64,000 nt of DNA from Acidimicrobiia bacterium (GTDB taxonomy: Bacteria > Actinomycetota > Acidimicrobiia > Acidimicrobiales > AC-14). How positions within the stretch are numbered: position 1 is the stretch's first letter; each line of letters starts with the position of its first letter. Under the pieces are notes generated by a model that did no database searches, was not told the DNA's origin, and saw nothing but the letters and a program-made list of their open reading frames with translations. Below, piece after piece: positions 1 through 7,105 of the stretch. The stretch lies in the NCBI GenBank assembly GCA_023265045.1, contig JAHFUQ010000002.1:47014-111013 (forward strand), in the 5' to 3' direction. A program made the translations under genes and the position numbers.

Positions 1-191
1 CGACGAAGACCGACGGCGCAGTGTCGACATCGACCTGGACCGGTTGCGGCGCGGGAACGGCCGTGAAGCTCATCACGATCGACGGCGGCGGCCACACGTG
101 GTTCGCCGAGGGGCTCGGCCCCGTGAGCGGGGCGGTCGACGCCACGAGCGAAATCTGGGCCTTCCTCAGCGCCGCTCGCCGGACGGCCTAG
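1..191 (+). CDS. C-terminal end of a PHB depolymerase-like esterase (5' end outside window)
   Basis: An open frame enters the window at base 3 and stops at TAG 189-191, giving 62 residues. It contains GGGHTW followed by a DAT..IW.F tail. This is the usual catalytic-histidine segment and C-terminus of the LpqC/PHB-depolymerase family of secreted alpha/beta-hydrolase esterases. The nucleophile serine and the acid residue lie outside the window. The stop overlaps the stop of the convergent arsR gene by a few bases. A depolymerase fits the PHA genes at 52-58 kb, but some family members are feruloyl or acetylxylan esterases, so the substrate is open. Confidence 0.7.
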   Translation, partial: TKTDGAVSTSTWTGCGAGTAVKLITIDGGGHTWFAEGLGPVSGAVDATSEIWAFLSAARRTA

Positions 192-538
192 GCGAGCACC
201 CCCCGCAGCGCGCCCAGGCGCTCGGGCACCGCGCGGTACCAGACCCACCGGCCCCGCTTGTCGCCGGCGATGAGGCCGGCGTCGCTGAGGATCTTCAGGT
301 GGTGCGACACCGTGGGCTGCGACCGCGCCAGCGGATCGACGAGCTCACACACGCACGCCTCGCCCGCAGGCGCCGAGGCCAGCATGCTCAGGAGGCGCAG
401 GCGCACCGGGTCCGACAGGACGGCGAAGTCGCGCGCGAGCTCCGCCGCCCGCGGCTCGGACAGCGGCGACGACAACACCGCGGGGCAGCACTGGTCGTCT
501 TGCGGGACCGCCACGGGTCGTTGCGCCCTCGTCGCCAC
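188..538 (-). CDS. arsR: ArsR/SmtB-family metalloid-sensing repressor
   Basis: This 116-residue protein is a single winged helix-turn-helix of the ArsR family. The recognition region reads SQPTVSHHLKIL and is followed by a wing with RGRWVWYR. Candidate thiol ligands are a CC pair near residue 17 (QCCP) and the CVC of ACVCEL in the third helix, the position used by As(III)-sensing ArsR proteins. The gene is divergent from arsI and the rest of the arsenic cluster, so it very probably represses both directions from the 72-bp intergenic region until As(III) binds the cysteines. The metal could be Cd or Pb, because the neighbour belongs to the CadI/ArsI family, but the arsC and aquaporin neighbours favour arsenic. 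Confidence 0.88.
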   Translation of the reverse strand: MATRAQRPVAVPQDDQCCPAVLSSPLSEPRAAELARDFAVLSDPVRLRLLSMLASAPAGEACVCELVDPLARSQPTVSHHLKILSDAGLIAGDKRGRWVWYRAVPERLGALRGVLA

Positions 539-610
539 AATTCCTCCATTGACAATCGTCGATGAATCAGGTTGACTGATCGAGGAGAGTCTATATATCA
601 GGAGGGATTG
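539..610. promoter_or_regulatory. divergent arsR/arsI control region
   Basis: The 72-bp gap holds TTGACA at 549-554 and TTGACT at 572-577, both possible -35 elements. A TATATA/TATATC stretch at 592-599 could be a -10 for the second one (16-bp spacing). An inverted repeat ATCAG-N5-CTGAT at 566-580 overlaps the second -35 and is a reasonable ArsR operator. A strong ribosome binding site AGGAGGG at 600-606 precedes ATG 611 and fixes the arsI start. Promoter assignment is inferred from pattern only. Confidence 0.45.
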
Positions 611-1084
611 ATGTCACGAGTGCAGCTGGCCCTGAACGTGGACGACCTGGACGCCGCGGTGGACTTCTACTCGAAGCTGTTCGCCACCCCGCCGGCCAAG
701 CGGCGCGACGGCTACGCCAACTTCGCCATCGCCGAGCCGCCGCTCAAGCTCGTGCTGTTCGAGCAGCCCGGCAAGGGGGGCACCATCAACCACCTGGGCG
801 TCGAGGTCGAGAGCACCGAGCTGGTCGGCGCGGCCCAGGCCCGCCTAGCGGGGGAGGGGCTGGCCACGGCGACGGAGGACGGCGTCGCTTGCTGTTACGC
901 CCGCCAGGACAAGGTGTGGGTGGACGGGCCCTCGGGCGAGCCGTGGGAGATCTACACCGTCCTCGAGGACGTCGAGATGCCCGCAGGCCAGCTTCGCACC
1001 GTCGACCCCGAGACGGGCGCCGTGTGTTGCGCGACCGTCGGCGACGACGGCCTGGTCGTGGCCAGCTCCGCGCCGTGCTGCTGA
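611..1084 (+). CDS. arsI: ArsI/CadI-type VOC dioxygenase (organoarsenical C-As lyase family)
   Basis: The 157-residue product is one vicinal-oxygen-chelate (glyoxalase) unit. Visible are LNVDDLDAAVDFYSKLF at the N-terminus, NHLGVEVES with a candidate metal-binding His, ACCYARQDKVWV with the vicinal cysteine pair that binds trivalent arsenic in ArsI, and EPWEIYTVLED carrying a Glu ligand. Extra CC pairs occur near the C-terminus (AVCCATV and a terminal PCC). ArsI members cleave methyl or aryl groups from As(III); the close homologue CadI of mycobacteria is cadmium-induced. ATG 611 is chosen over the in-frame TTG 572 because of the AGGAGGG site just upstream. It lies first in a co-directional group with aqpS and arsC, which supports arsenic as the substrate. 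Confidence 0.82.
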   Translation: MSRVQLALNVDDLDAAVDFYSKLFATPPAKRRDGYANFAIAEPPLKLVLFEQPGKGGTINHLGVEVESTELVGAAQARLAGEGLATATEDGVACCYARQDKVWVDGPSGEPWEIYTVLEDVEMPAGQLRTVDPETGAVCCATVGDDGLVVASSAPCC

Positions 1085-1091
1085 CGCGCCG

Positions 1092-1890
1092 TTGACGCCG
1101 TCGCTCCCTCGGCGCGCCTTCGCTCCCTCGGCGCGCCTTCGCCGAAGCGCTCGGCGCGGCCCTGCTGGTCCTCGCCGTCGTCGGGTCCGGGATCGCCGCC
1201 CAGCGGCTCTCACCCGGCGACGCGGGCCTGCAGCTGTTGGAGAACGCGGCCGCGACCGCCGCCGCCCTGGTCGCCATCATCCTCGCCGTGGGGCCGGTGT
1301 CGGGGGCCCACCTGAACCCTGTCGTGACCTTGGCCGACAGGGCCTTTGGCGGGCTCTCGACCAATGACGCGGCCGCCTACATCGGCGCCCAGGTCGTAGG
1401 CGGCGGCGCGGGGGCGGTTGTCGCCAACGTGATCTTCTCCCTGCCCGCCGTCGAGCTGTCGACGCACACCAGGAGCTCGGGCGGGCTGTGGGCGAGCGAG
1501 GTCGTCGCCACCTTCGGCCTGCTCCTCGTCGTGTTCGGCGTGGTCCGCTCGCGACGGGCCGCGCTGGCGCCGTTCGCGGTCGGCGCGTACATCGGAGGCG
1601 CGTACTTCTTCACCTCGTCGACGAGCTTCGCCAACCCGGCGGTGACCCTGGCTCGAACCCTGTCGAACAGCTTCGCCGGCATCGCGCCGGGATCGGTTCC
1701 CGCCTTCGTCGTGGCCCAGCTGGTCGGGGCCGCCCTCGCCGTCGCCACGATCCGCGTGCTGTATCCCTCTATGACCGACTGCGCCGCCGCCGTCGCCGTC
1801 GCCGTGCCGCACGCCGAGTTGCCCGCGAGCGGCCCTCGTGAACCTGCATTGTCCCGGGCGCAGCGCCCTGAAACGACAAGGAGCCCCTGA
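1092..1890 (+). pseudogene. aquaglyceroporin (AqpS-like), frameshifted by a 19-bp tandem duplication
   Basis: The downstream frame encodes a MIP channel with both NPA-type boxes (AHLNPVVTLAD and SFANPAVTLART) and six hydrophobic segments. The first transmembrane helix (AEALGAALLVLAVVGSGIAA, from base 1141) has no in-frame start codon upstream before the TGA at 1093. TTG 1092 begins a peptide MTPSLPRRAFA that runs into the wrong frame at 1140. Removing one copy of the 19-bp repeat at 1102-1139 joins the two into MTPSLPRRAFAEALGAALL, a normal MIP N-terminus. As it stands only an N-terminally truncated product from TTG 1237 is possible, lacking helix 1. Aquaporins placed between arsR and arsC export the As(III) made by ArsC. 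The stop overlaps the arsC start (TGATG). A sequencing or assembly error cannot be excluded. Confidence 0.75.
1102..1139 (+). repeat. exact 19-bp tandem duplication
   Basis: Bases 1102-1120 and 1121-1139 are identical (cgctccctcggcgcgcctt twice, head to tail). Nineteen is not a multiple of three, so the second copy shifts the reading frame at the N-terminus of the aquaporin gene. Loss of one copy by slippage would restore the frame. Confidence 0.95.
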
Positions 1891-2537
1891 TGTCCGATAT
1901 CGGAACCGTTCCCCTCGAGCAGCGGCCGATGCTCAGGTCCGCCGCGCATCGACTCGCCGCCGAGTTCCAGGGCACGTTCGGCGAGGAGACCATCGAGCTG
2001 TTCCTCTTCACCAGCTACGACCAGTTCGCGGCGGGGGCGAAGGTAGCTACCTTCCTGCCGCTGTTGGCCGAGCGCTTCGCCCGCCAGCGCCTCCAGGCCC
2101 TCGCTCGTGTCGAGGGCAAGGCCAACGACGGGACGCCCGTTGTCCTTTTCCTCTGTGTGCACAACGCCGGGCGCTCCCAGATGGCCCTCGGGTGGTTCAA
2201 CCACTTGGCCGGCGAACGGGCCTTGGCCTGGTCGGGCGGTTCAGAGCCGGGCACGGAGGTCAACCCGGCTGCCATCGCGGCGATGGCCGAGATCGGCATC
2301 GACATCTCCGAGGAGTTCCCGAAGCCGTGGACCGACGAGATCGTCCGAGCGGCGGACGTGGTGGTGACGATGGGCTGCGGCGACGCTTGCCCGCTGTTCC
2401 CGGGCAAACGCTACGAGGACTGGGTGCTCGACGATCCCTTCGGCAAGGCCGTCGAGGAGGTGCGGCCGGTGCGCGACGAGATCGGCCGGCGCGTGCGGGC
2501 CCTGCTCGCCGAGCTGGGAGTCAGCACGCACTCGTAG
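1890..2537 (+). CDS. arsC: arsenate reductase: three-helix-bundle domain plus LMW-phosphatase-type ArsC
   Basis: The 215-residue protein has two parts. Residues 1-80 form an all-helical domain (RLAAEFQGTFGEETIELFL, then LAERFARQRLQAL), the N-terminal three-helix bundle found on many actinobacterial ArsC proteins. Residues ~83-215 are a low-molecular-weight tyrosine-phosphatase-type arsenate reductase with the P-loop LCVHNAGRSQMA (CX5R). Further cysteines lie in TMGCGDACPLFPGKRYEDW, as in redox-relay ArsC enzymes. The product reduces As(V) to As(III) in the cytoplasm using thioredoxin or mycothiol. The start ATG 1890 overlaps the aquaporin stop and has AAGGAG at 1878-1883, indicating translational coupling. 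Confidence 0.9.
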   Translation: MSDIGTVPLEQRPMLRSAAHRLAAEFQGTFGEETIELFLFTSYDQFAAGAKVATFLPLLAERFARQRLQALARVEGKANDGTPVVLFLCVHNAGRSQMALGWFNHLAGERALAWSGGSEPGTEVNPAAIAAMAEIGIDISEEFPKPWTDEIVRAADVVVTMGCGDACPLFPGKRYEDWVLDDPFGKAVEEVRPVRDEIGRRVRALLAELGVSTHS

Positions 2538-3386
2538 CTTGACGTGACCGAGATTGGGAACCGGCCCATTCGGTGACGCGTTGCGCTTGCCGCGGTGGCG
2601 GTCCGGCATGACAGGCTCGATGAATTCGGCTGGCTCACCGCCGCGTCGGCGAACGGCCCGGTCAACGCCGCCAACCGCCTTCATTTCGGGAAGGCAACCT
2701 TCGCAACGGCGCGCAATTTTCGCCGCCGTGCCGTTGCAGTGACCCCTTGAGCCGCCCCGTATGTCCTTCCGGAGCACCTGGTCGTTCACGTACGCACGCG
2801 GATCGGGATCGCCGAGGTCGTGCTCGGCGGCCGGTCCGCACCAGGCAATGTGGACCCGGAGCCGCATGGCCCTTAGCCTCCAAGACGCCCGGTCGTCGCC
2901 GTCGTCGGGGGTGACCACCCGGAGCGCTCGCTCGCCAGCCGGCGGCAAGCCAAACGGGACTGCCAACCGGCTTTTGGTCCATCCACTCAGGAGACCGAGG
3001 ACAGCCCTGGCGCGGCCGCCGTTCGAGAGCTGCGTCACGAGATGAGTCGGCAAGCCTGTCGGGCCGCGACGTGAAGGCGGCCGCGATTGTTAGGGGCGGT
3101 TCCAATCGCCGCGCGGAGCCATGGCACGCCTGGATGGCGACCCAGGTCAGCGACAGCGACCGCTTCTCGGAGGCCGAACGTGGCCAATCCTGAGCACCGA
3201 CGACAACAGGCGGCTTGGCTGCCTGACACCTGCCGTGTATCGGTGAGCAAAGAGTGAGCGAAACAACGGGCAAACACCGGCAGGAACGGCCCTCGACGGA
3301 CATAGCCCCATGTGACTCTACCTGCGGATACACAGCCGTTCGGAGTCGTTAATGGACCTGGCTGCCCGTGGGTTCTAAGGCCGACA
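2538..3386. other. gene-poor stretch, no convincing coding sequence
   Basis: Several overlapping frames of 60-270 codons are open on both strands, but none has a ribosome binding site, a recognisable motif or a believable residue composition (Arg/Pro/Ser-rich shadows). A short + strand frame near 2607-2744 (RLDEFGWLTAASANGPVNAA...) looks protein-like but has no start and may be a remnant. The stretch contains one copy of a dispersed ~50-bp repeat (3224-3273). Confidence 0.6.
3224..3273 (+). repeat. dispersed ~50-bp repeat, copy A
   Basis: Begins TGACACCTGCCG and contains GGTGAGCAAAGAGTGAG followed by AAAC and ACGGG. By eye about 80% of 50 positions match copy D at 24848-24898 in the same orientation. 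The TGACACCTGCCG head also occurs at 4692-4703. Confidence 0.7.
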
Positions 3387-3435
3387 CCTGTCTTCCCACG
3401 GCAGAGGTCGGGGGATCAAATCCCTCATCGCCGAC
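3387..3435 (+). other. degenerate tRNA-Val(CAC) 3'-half, putative attachment-site remnant 1
   Basis: The segment folds like the 3' half of a tRNA. An anticodon arm has stem CTGTC/GGCAG around a 7-nt loop TTCCCAC. A variable region AGGTC follows, then a T-arm-like GGGGGATCAAATCCCTC and an acceptor-like ATCGCC(G)AC. No matching 5' acceptor strand or D-arm lies upstream, so it is not an intact tRNA. A second copy at 4858-4902 has the loop TTCACAC (anticodon CAC, Val) and matches at 35 of 45 aligned positions by eye. 3'-ends of tRNA genes are the standard core of integrase attachment sites, which suggests an old insertion. Confidence 0.5.
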
Positions 3436-3505
3436 TGTAAGATCGCAGGTCCGAGCCGATGCGCCCTGCCCATCGTGCGAGATCGCCGACTTGGGTGGCG
3501 CAGGA

Positions 3506-3524
3506 ATGGCGCGAAAATGGCGCG
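3506..3524 (+). repeat. ATGGCGCG(A/G)AAATGGCGCG repeat, copy 1
   Basis: A 19-nt sequence (ATGGCGCG-AAA-ATGGCGCG) that recurs with one mismatch at 4711-4729. One copy lies just downstream of the first tRNA-Val remnant and the other ~130 bp upstream of the second, so the pair adds to the impression of related element ends. Confidence 0.6.
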
Positions 3525-3658
3525 GCCCATTCGTCGGCGGCCCCTCGTGCGTTGGTCGACGAGTGAGGAACATCGTTGAGCCGCCGGGCTCCGTGTCGCT
3601 TACTCCCTATTTGGTCGCCGAACGCAGTCGGTAGGCTCGGCTCAGCAGCATCTCGCCG

Positions 3659-3680
3659 CGTACCACGAAGGTGTGGTACG
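3659..3680. promoter_or_regulatory. palindromic operator of the toxin-antitoxin module
   Basis: Perfect inverted repeat CGTACCAC-N6-GTGGTACG. The right arm ends 7 bp before the antitoxin ATG at 3688. Type II antitoxins normally autoregulate by binding such a palindrome in their own promoter, so this is the likely site for the antitoxin or the complex. Confidence 0.65.
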
Positions 3681-3687
3681 TTCGGCT

Positions 3688-4101
3688 ATGGAGATCGAAG
3701 AGGTCCTCGACAAGATCACCGCGCTCCTCGATGCCGACGACCATGGCACCGTCAACACGTCCATGCGGATACCGGCAGCGTTGCGCGACGCCGCGTCGCT
3801 TGCGGTCGCACATCTGGGCGTCGCCTCCTCCACGACGGCGCTCACCTCAGTTGCAATCCGCGCCACGATCGAGACGGCGGTGATGGCCGCGGCACTCGAG
3901 GCTCACTATCGGGTGGTCCCTGACGCTCGACCGACCCTTGCCGAAACTGCGCTTGCGCTTGCCGCGCAGGACGGGTCGCCGCTCGCCGCCCGCCAGGATC
4001 TCGTCGAGCGGGCTGCCGCAGCTGTCCTCGCCCGTCGGCCCGACGCAGACGCCGACGACGTCCTGCTCTGGGCCGAGGCTCAGCAGGCGGTCGGCGCGTG
4101 A
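3688..4101 (+). CDS. putative VapB-like antitoxin of a PIN-toxin pair
   Basis: A 137-residue, mainly helical and acidic protein. The N-terminal part contains TVNTSMRIPAALRDAASLA, which resembles the beta-strand-helix of ribbon-helix-helix DNA-binding antitoxins. The C-terminal half is Ala-rich helix and could be the toxin-neutralising tail. I do not recognise a named family, and the function rests on position: it is directly upstream of and overlaps a PIN-domain gene by 4 nt (GTGA at 4098-4101). ATG 3688 is preferred over the in-frame GTG 3673 because GTG lies inside the operator palindrome. There is no strong ribosome binding site, and the transcript may be nearly leaderless. Confidence 0.65.
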   Translation: MEIEEVLDKITALLDADDHGTVNTSMRIPAALRDAASLAVAHLGVASSTTALTSVAIRATIETAVMAAALEAHYRVVPDARPTLAETALALAAQDGSPLAARQDLVERAAAAVLARRPDADADDVLLWAEAQQAVGA

Positions 4102-4508
4102 GGACCGTCGTCCTCGACAACGAGGCCGTGCAGGCACTTGTCGACGCCGATCACCCGAAGCACCGAGCGGTCATCGCGCACCTCGCCGGCGTGGTCACGC
4201 GCCGCAGGAGGGGTCCGGCGGTGGACGTCGTCGTGCCGACAGCGGTACGGGTGGAGGCGGGCTGGGACCGATCTGAGCGGAGTGCCGCGCCGGCCAACCG
4301 ACTCAGAGTCCGTGACGAGGATCTCGGCACGCAGTCGGCAAACCTTGCGGCGAGGATCCGGATCGCCAGCGGCGTCAGCGTCGCCGACGCCCATGCGGGG
4401 GCGCTGATGCGCTCCCTGACCAGTGACGACATCGTCGTCCTCACCAGCGACCCTGAGGACATGGAGCGCGCATCGGCGCCAAGGCGGATCACCGCGGTCA
4501 GGATCTGA
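4098..4508 (+). CDS. PIN-domain ribonuclease toxin (VapC-like)
   Basis: The 136-residue protein matches the PIN fold. Strand 1 reads TVVLDNEAVQAL with the first catalytic Asp. A Glu sits in VPTAVRVEAGWD, another Asp in VSVADAHAGAL, and a terminal acidic strand reads DDIVVLTSDPEDM. These four acidic positions bind Mg2+/Mn2+ in PIN ribonucleases. The GTG start overlaps the antitoxin stop by 4 nt, so translation is coupled. The product would cleave RNA when the labile antitoxin is lost. The pair lies between two tRNA-Val remnants in a gene-poor stretch, consistent with horizontal acquisition. Confidence 0.8.
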   Translation: MRTVVLDNEAVQALVDADHPKHRAVIAHLAGVVTRRRRGPAVDVVVPTAVRVEAGWDRSERSAAPANRLRVRDEDLGTQSANLAARIRIASGVSVADAHAGALMRSLTSDDIVVLTSDPEDMERASAPRRITAVRI

Positions 4509-4691
4509 TGGGCTCGTTCCCGCGTGCGGCAAGCAGCTTGACGGTTGGGGTTGAGGGGTTTCCGCATTGCGCGAGCGATCCGGCGCTTTCGCTCGTTCTC
4601 GGCTCGGCGCTTCCTCAACCACGACGGTCGCAATCGCTTGCGGCGTGAACGCGGGCCGGTCGATACTGCACCAACTGTCGCTCTGGCCCGG

Positions 4692-4744
4692 TGACACCTG
4701 CCGTGCAGTAATGGCGCGGAAATGGCGCGAAACCAAGGGCAAGG
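4692..4744 (+). repeat. composite dispersed repeat, copy B
   Basis: Starts with the same TGACACCTGCCG as copies A (3224) and D (24848), but continues with ATGGCGCGGAAATGGCGCG (4711-4729), the sequence also present at 3506-3524. It therefore links the two repeat types. Confidence 0.6.
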
Positions 4745-4857
4745 ATAGGCAGATTGGCATACCGACGGACGTGGGGTCAGCGCCGCAACCTGCGAGAACA
4801 CGTCCGTTGAGCGCCGTTGACAACCCTTCTGCACACCCTGTTCCACGCGGAACTCAG

Positions 4858-4902
4858 TCTTCACACGGCAGAGGAACGCGGATCAACACCCCGATCGCCC
4901 AC
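4858..4902 (+). other. degenerate tRNA-Val(CAC) 3'-half, putative attachment-site remnant 2
   Basis: Reads TCTTCACACGGCAGAGG, then GATCAA and ATCGCCCAC, aligning with 3391-3435 in the same orientation (10 differences in 45 positions by eye). The anticodon loop TTCACAC gives CAC (Val). The 5' half of the tRNA is absent and the T-stem no longer pairs well, so this is a remnant rather than a gene. Confidence 0.5.
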
Positions 4903-5136
4903 ACAAAATCTGTCCACAGACAACCGAGTGAGCAGAAGTTGAGAGTCGTTCCCGGAACCTGCGGGTAGCAATGGCCATCGACAGACATCCGCGCGGGCCT
5001 CGGTGCATGAATCCGAGCGAACGCTGCCGTGCGTGAGTTGAGGTCGCGGCCGGTTTCGGTAGGGCAACAGCAATTCAACCAACTCCCGTTACACGGTTGA
5101 GGTCGGAAATAGGCGCCCGGCGCGGCGACTCTGGAC

Positions 5137-6087
5137 TTACCGTCGATGGCGTGATGACGGGTCCAACGCATCCCGAAGCCCGTCGCCGACGAGGTTCACG
5201 CTCAACACGACCAGTGCGATGACGAGTCCTGGAAAGTAGAACAGCCAGGGCCGAGTGGTGGCGGCGCCTTGGGCGTTGGCGACGAGCGCGCCGAGCGACG
5301 TGTCCGGCGGGCTGATCCCGAGGCCGAGGTAGGACAGCCCCGTCTCGGCGAAGATCGCCGCGCCGATGCTGAACGTCGCTTTGATGATGATGAGCCCGAT
5401 CGTCTGGGGCAGCAGGTGACGGAACAGGATGCGGATGTTCCCGGCGCCGATCGCCCGGGCCGCCTCCACGAATTCCTGCTCGCGGAGCGAGAGAACCATC
5501 CCCCGGACGACTCGTGCGATCGTCGTCCACGACAGGCCGGCGATGATGAGCGCGATGGCGACCCAGTTTCCCGGGCCGCGCACCGATCCGGCCAGCACCA
5601 TGAGGACGGCGATTCCAGGCACGGTCAGCACGAGGTCAGTCAACCGCATCAGCACGGTGTCGACCCATCGGCGGTAGAAGCCCGCAACCGCCCCGATCAC
5701 CGACCCCACCGTCGTCGAGACCAGCGCGGCCAGGAGTCCAACTTGCACGGACTTTTGCGCTCCTCTCAACACCCGCGCCAGCCCGTCGTGGCCGACACTG
5801 TCGGTCCCCATGGGATGGCGCCACGAGGGAGCCGTCGAGAATTCGGACGTGATATCGGCGTAGCCGTAGTGCCAGAGCCGGCCTCCGACGAGCGCGGCCG
5901 CCACGACAAGGAACAGCACGGCGAGCGCCGCGAGCGACAACGGCTGGGAGGCGAAGCGTCGGAGCGCTAGGCGCCACGGGCGGGAGGGAAGAGTCCGCCC
6001 CAGCGCAGACTGGGGCGGCGTACGCGCCACCGTCATCGCCGCGTCCCGATCAGTCGCCAACGGTCTGGTCTCGCGGATGTCAGTCAT
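5137..6087 (-). CDS. ABC peptide-transporter permease, DppC/OppC type
   Basis: The 316-residue inner-membrane protein has a cytoplasmic N-terminus, a first transmembrane helix (LSLAALAVLFLVVAAALVGG), then HPMGTDSVGHDGLARVLRGA, the hallmark of OppC-type permeases. A five-helix transport core follows. The EAA loop reads EFVEAARAIGAGNIRILFRHL and contacts the ATPase subunit. The end has FAETGLSYLGLGISPPDTSLG, also typical of the family. ATG 6087 gives an 8-nt overlap with the upstream permease; longer starts would intrude further into it. It is the last gene of the importer operon. No OppD/OppF ATPase is found beside it. Confidence 0.9.
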   Translation of the reverse strand: MTDIRETRPLATDRDAAMTVARTPPQSALGRTLPSRPWRLALRRFASQPLSLAALAVLFLVVAAALVGGRLWHYGYADITSEFSTAPSWRHPMGTDSVGHDGLARVLRGAQKSVQVGLLAALVSTTVGSVIGAVAGFYRRWVDTVLMRLTDLVLTVPGIAVLMVLAGSVRGPGNWVAIALIIAGLSWTTIARVVRGMVLSLREQEFVEAARAIGAGNIRILFRHLLPQTIGLIIIKATFSIGAAIFAETGLSYLGLGISPPDTSLGALVANAQGAATTRPWLFYFPGLVIALVVLSVNLVGDGLRDALDPSSRHRR

Positions 6088-7057
6088 AGCGAACCCGCGG
6101 GTCGAGCCATCCGTAGGCCAAGTCGGCAAGCAGGTTGAAGACCGTCACCGTGGTCGCGGTGACCATCAGCCATGCCAACACGACGTTCGTGTCCACCGTC
6201 ACCACGCCGTCGACCAACATCTGGCCCATACCCTGCCAAGAGAACACCCGCTCGACGATCACGGCCCCTGCGAAGAGGTGACCGAAGTGGAGGCCCAGCA
6301 ACGTGGTCAGGGGAATGAGCGCGTTGCGCAGGCCGTGGCCGATCACAACGCGCGTCTCCGAGAGCCCCTTGGCCCGAGCCGTCCGCATGTAATCCCGACC
6401 CAGGACGTCGAGCATCGAGCTCCTGAGGTACCGGCTCCACACCGCGATGGGCGCAAGGACGAGCGTGATCGTCGGCAGGACGAGGTGGCCCGAGTAGTTC
6501 GCCAGGCGATGAAAGAGCCCGCCGGTCAGGTTCGGGTCCGCCTCGCCCACGGTGAAGATGATCTGGTGGCCGAGGAGGCGATTGAGCCGGATGGCGGCGT
6601 ACTCCTTGAGCAGCCCGCCCACCCAGAAGATGGGGAGCGCCAGGAAGAGATACGTCACGAGCCGGGCGCCGCGATCGAACGCCGAATCGCGACGCACGGC
6701 GCCCGTTGCTCCGAGCACTACGGAGATGCCGATCGCGATGACCGTCGCAGTCGTGACCATCCGCAAGGTGACCTGAAGGCGCGCCCAGAGCAACTCCCTC
6801 ACGTCGCTGCCCCCGACGGACTTGCCGAGGTCACCCCTGACGAACCGGGTGAGCCACTCGCCGTACCGCTGCATGACCGGCCGGTCGAGGTGCATCTCAT
6901 GGCGACGGGCCTCGATCACCTCGCGCGTCACGTCGGGCTGGTTTCTCAGAGCCGCAAGCGGGTCGCCGGCGTTCGCCACCAGCACGAAGACCAGCACCGA
7001 TGCGGCGAACACGAGCAGAACCGCCCACAGGAGCCGCCGGAGGAGGAAGGCGGCCAA
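6080..7057 (-). CDS. ABC peptide-transporter permease, DppB/OppB type
   Basis: The 325-residue protein starts with the OppB-family N-terminus FLLRRLLWAVLLVFAASVLVF. It has a large periplasmic loop (GDPLAALRNQPDVTREVIEA), then ARLQVTLRMVTTATVIAIG. The EAA motif is in DYMRTARAKGLSETRVVIGH, and it ends with DLAYGWLDPRVRYD, the usual family ending. TTG 7057 is taken as start because it gives the canonical N-terminus; no strong ribosome binding site precedes it. It pairs with the DppC-type permease to form the heterodimeric channel for oligopeptides or similar cargo. Confidence 0.9.
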   Translation of the reverse strand: MAAFLLRRLLWAVLLVFAASVLVFVLVANAGDPLAALRNQPDVTREVIEARRHEMHLDRPVMQRYGEWLTRFVRGDLGKSVGGSDVRELLWARLQVTLRMVTTATVIAIGISVVLGATGAVRRDSAFDRGARLVTYLFLALPIFWVGGLLKEYAAIRLNRLLGHQIIFTVGEADPNLTGGLFHRLANYSGHLVLPTITLVLAPIAVWSRYLRSSMLDVLGRDYMRTARAKGLSETRVVIGHGLRNALIPLTTLLGLHFGHLFAGAVIVERVFSWQGMGQMLVDGVVTVDTNVVLAWLMVTATTVTVFNLLADLAYGWLDPRVRYD

Positions 7058-7105
7058 GGCCTATGCCGAAACCGTGTCGGCGACGTTCCCGGACAGGATC
7101 ACGGG

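Larger units (their letters stand above)
4509..5136. other. non-coding stretch with element remnants
   Basis: No supported gene. It holds a composite repeat at 4692-4744 and the second tRNA-Val remnant at 4858-4902. The remaining ORFs on either strand are short, lack ribosome binding sites and show no motif. Confidence 0.6.

Noticed and set aside
3340..3440. Intact tRNA gene
   Set aside because: Only the anticodon arm, T-arm-like part and 3' acceptor strand are present; no complementary 5' acceptor or proper D-arm.
4805..4821. CGTTGAG-CGC-CGTTGAC as a further SARP box
   Set aside because: Spacing is 10 bp rather than 11 and no gene starts nearby; probably chance.
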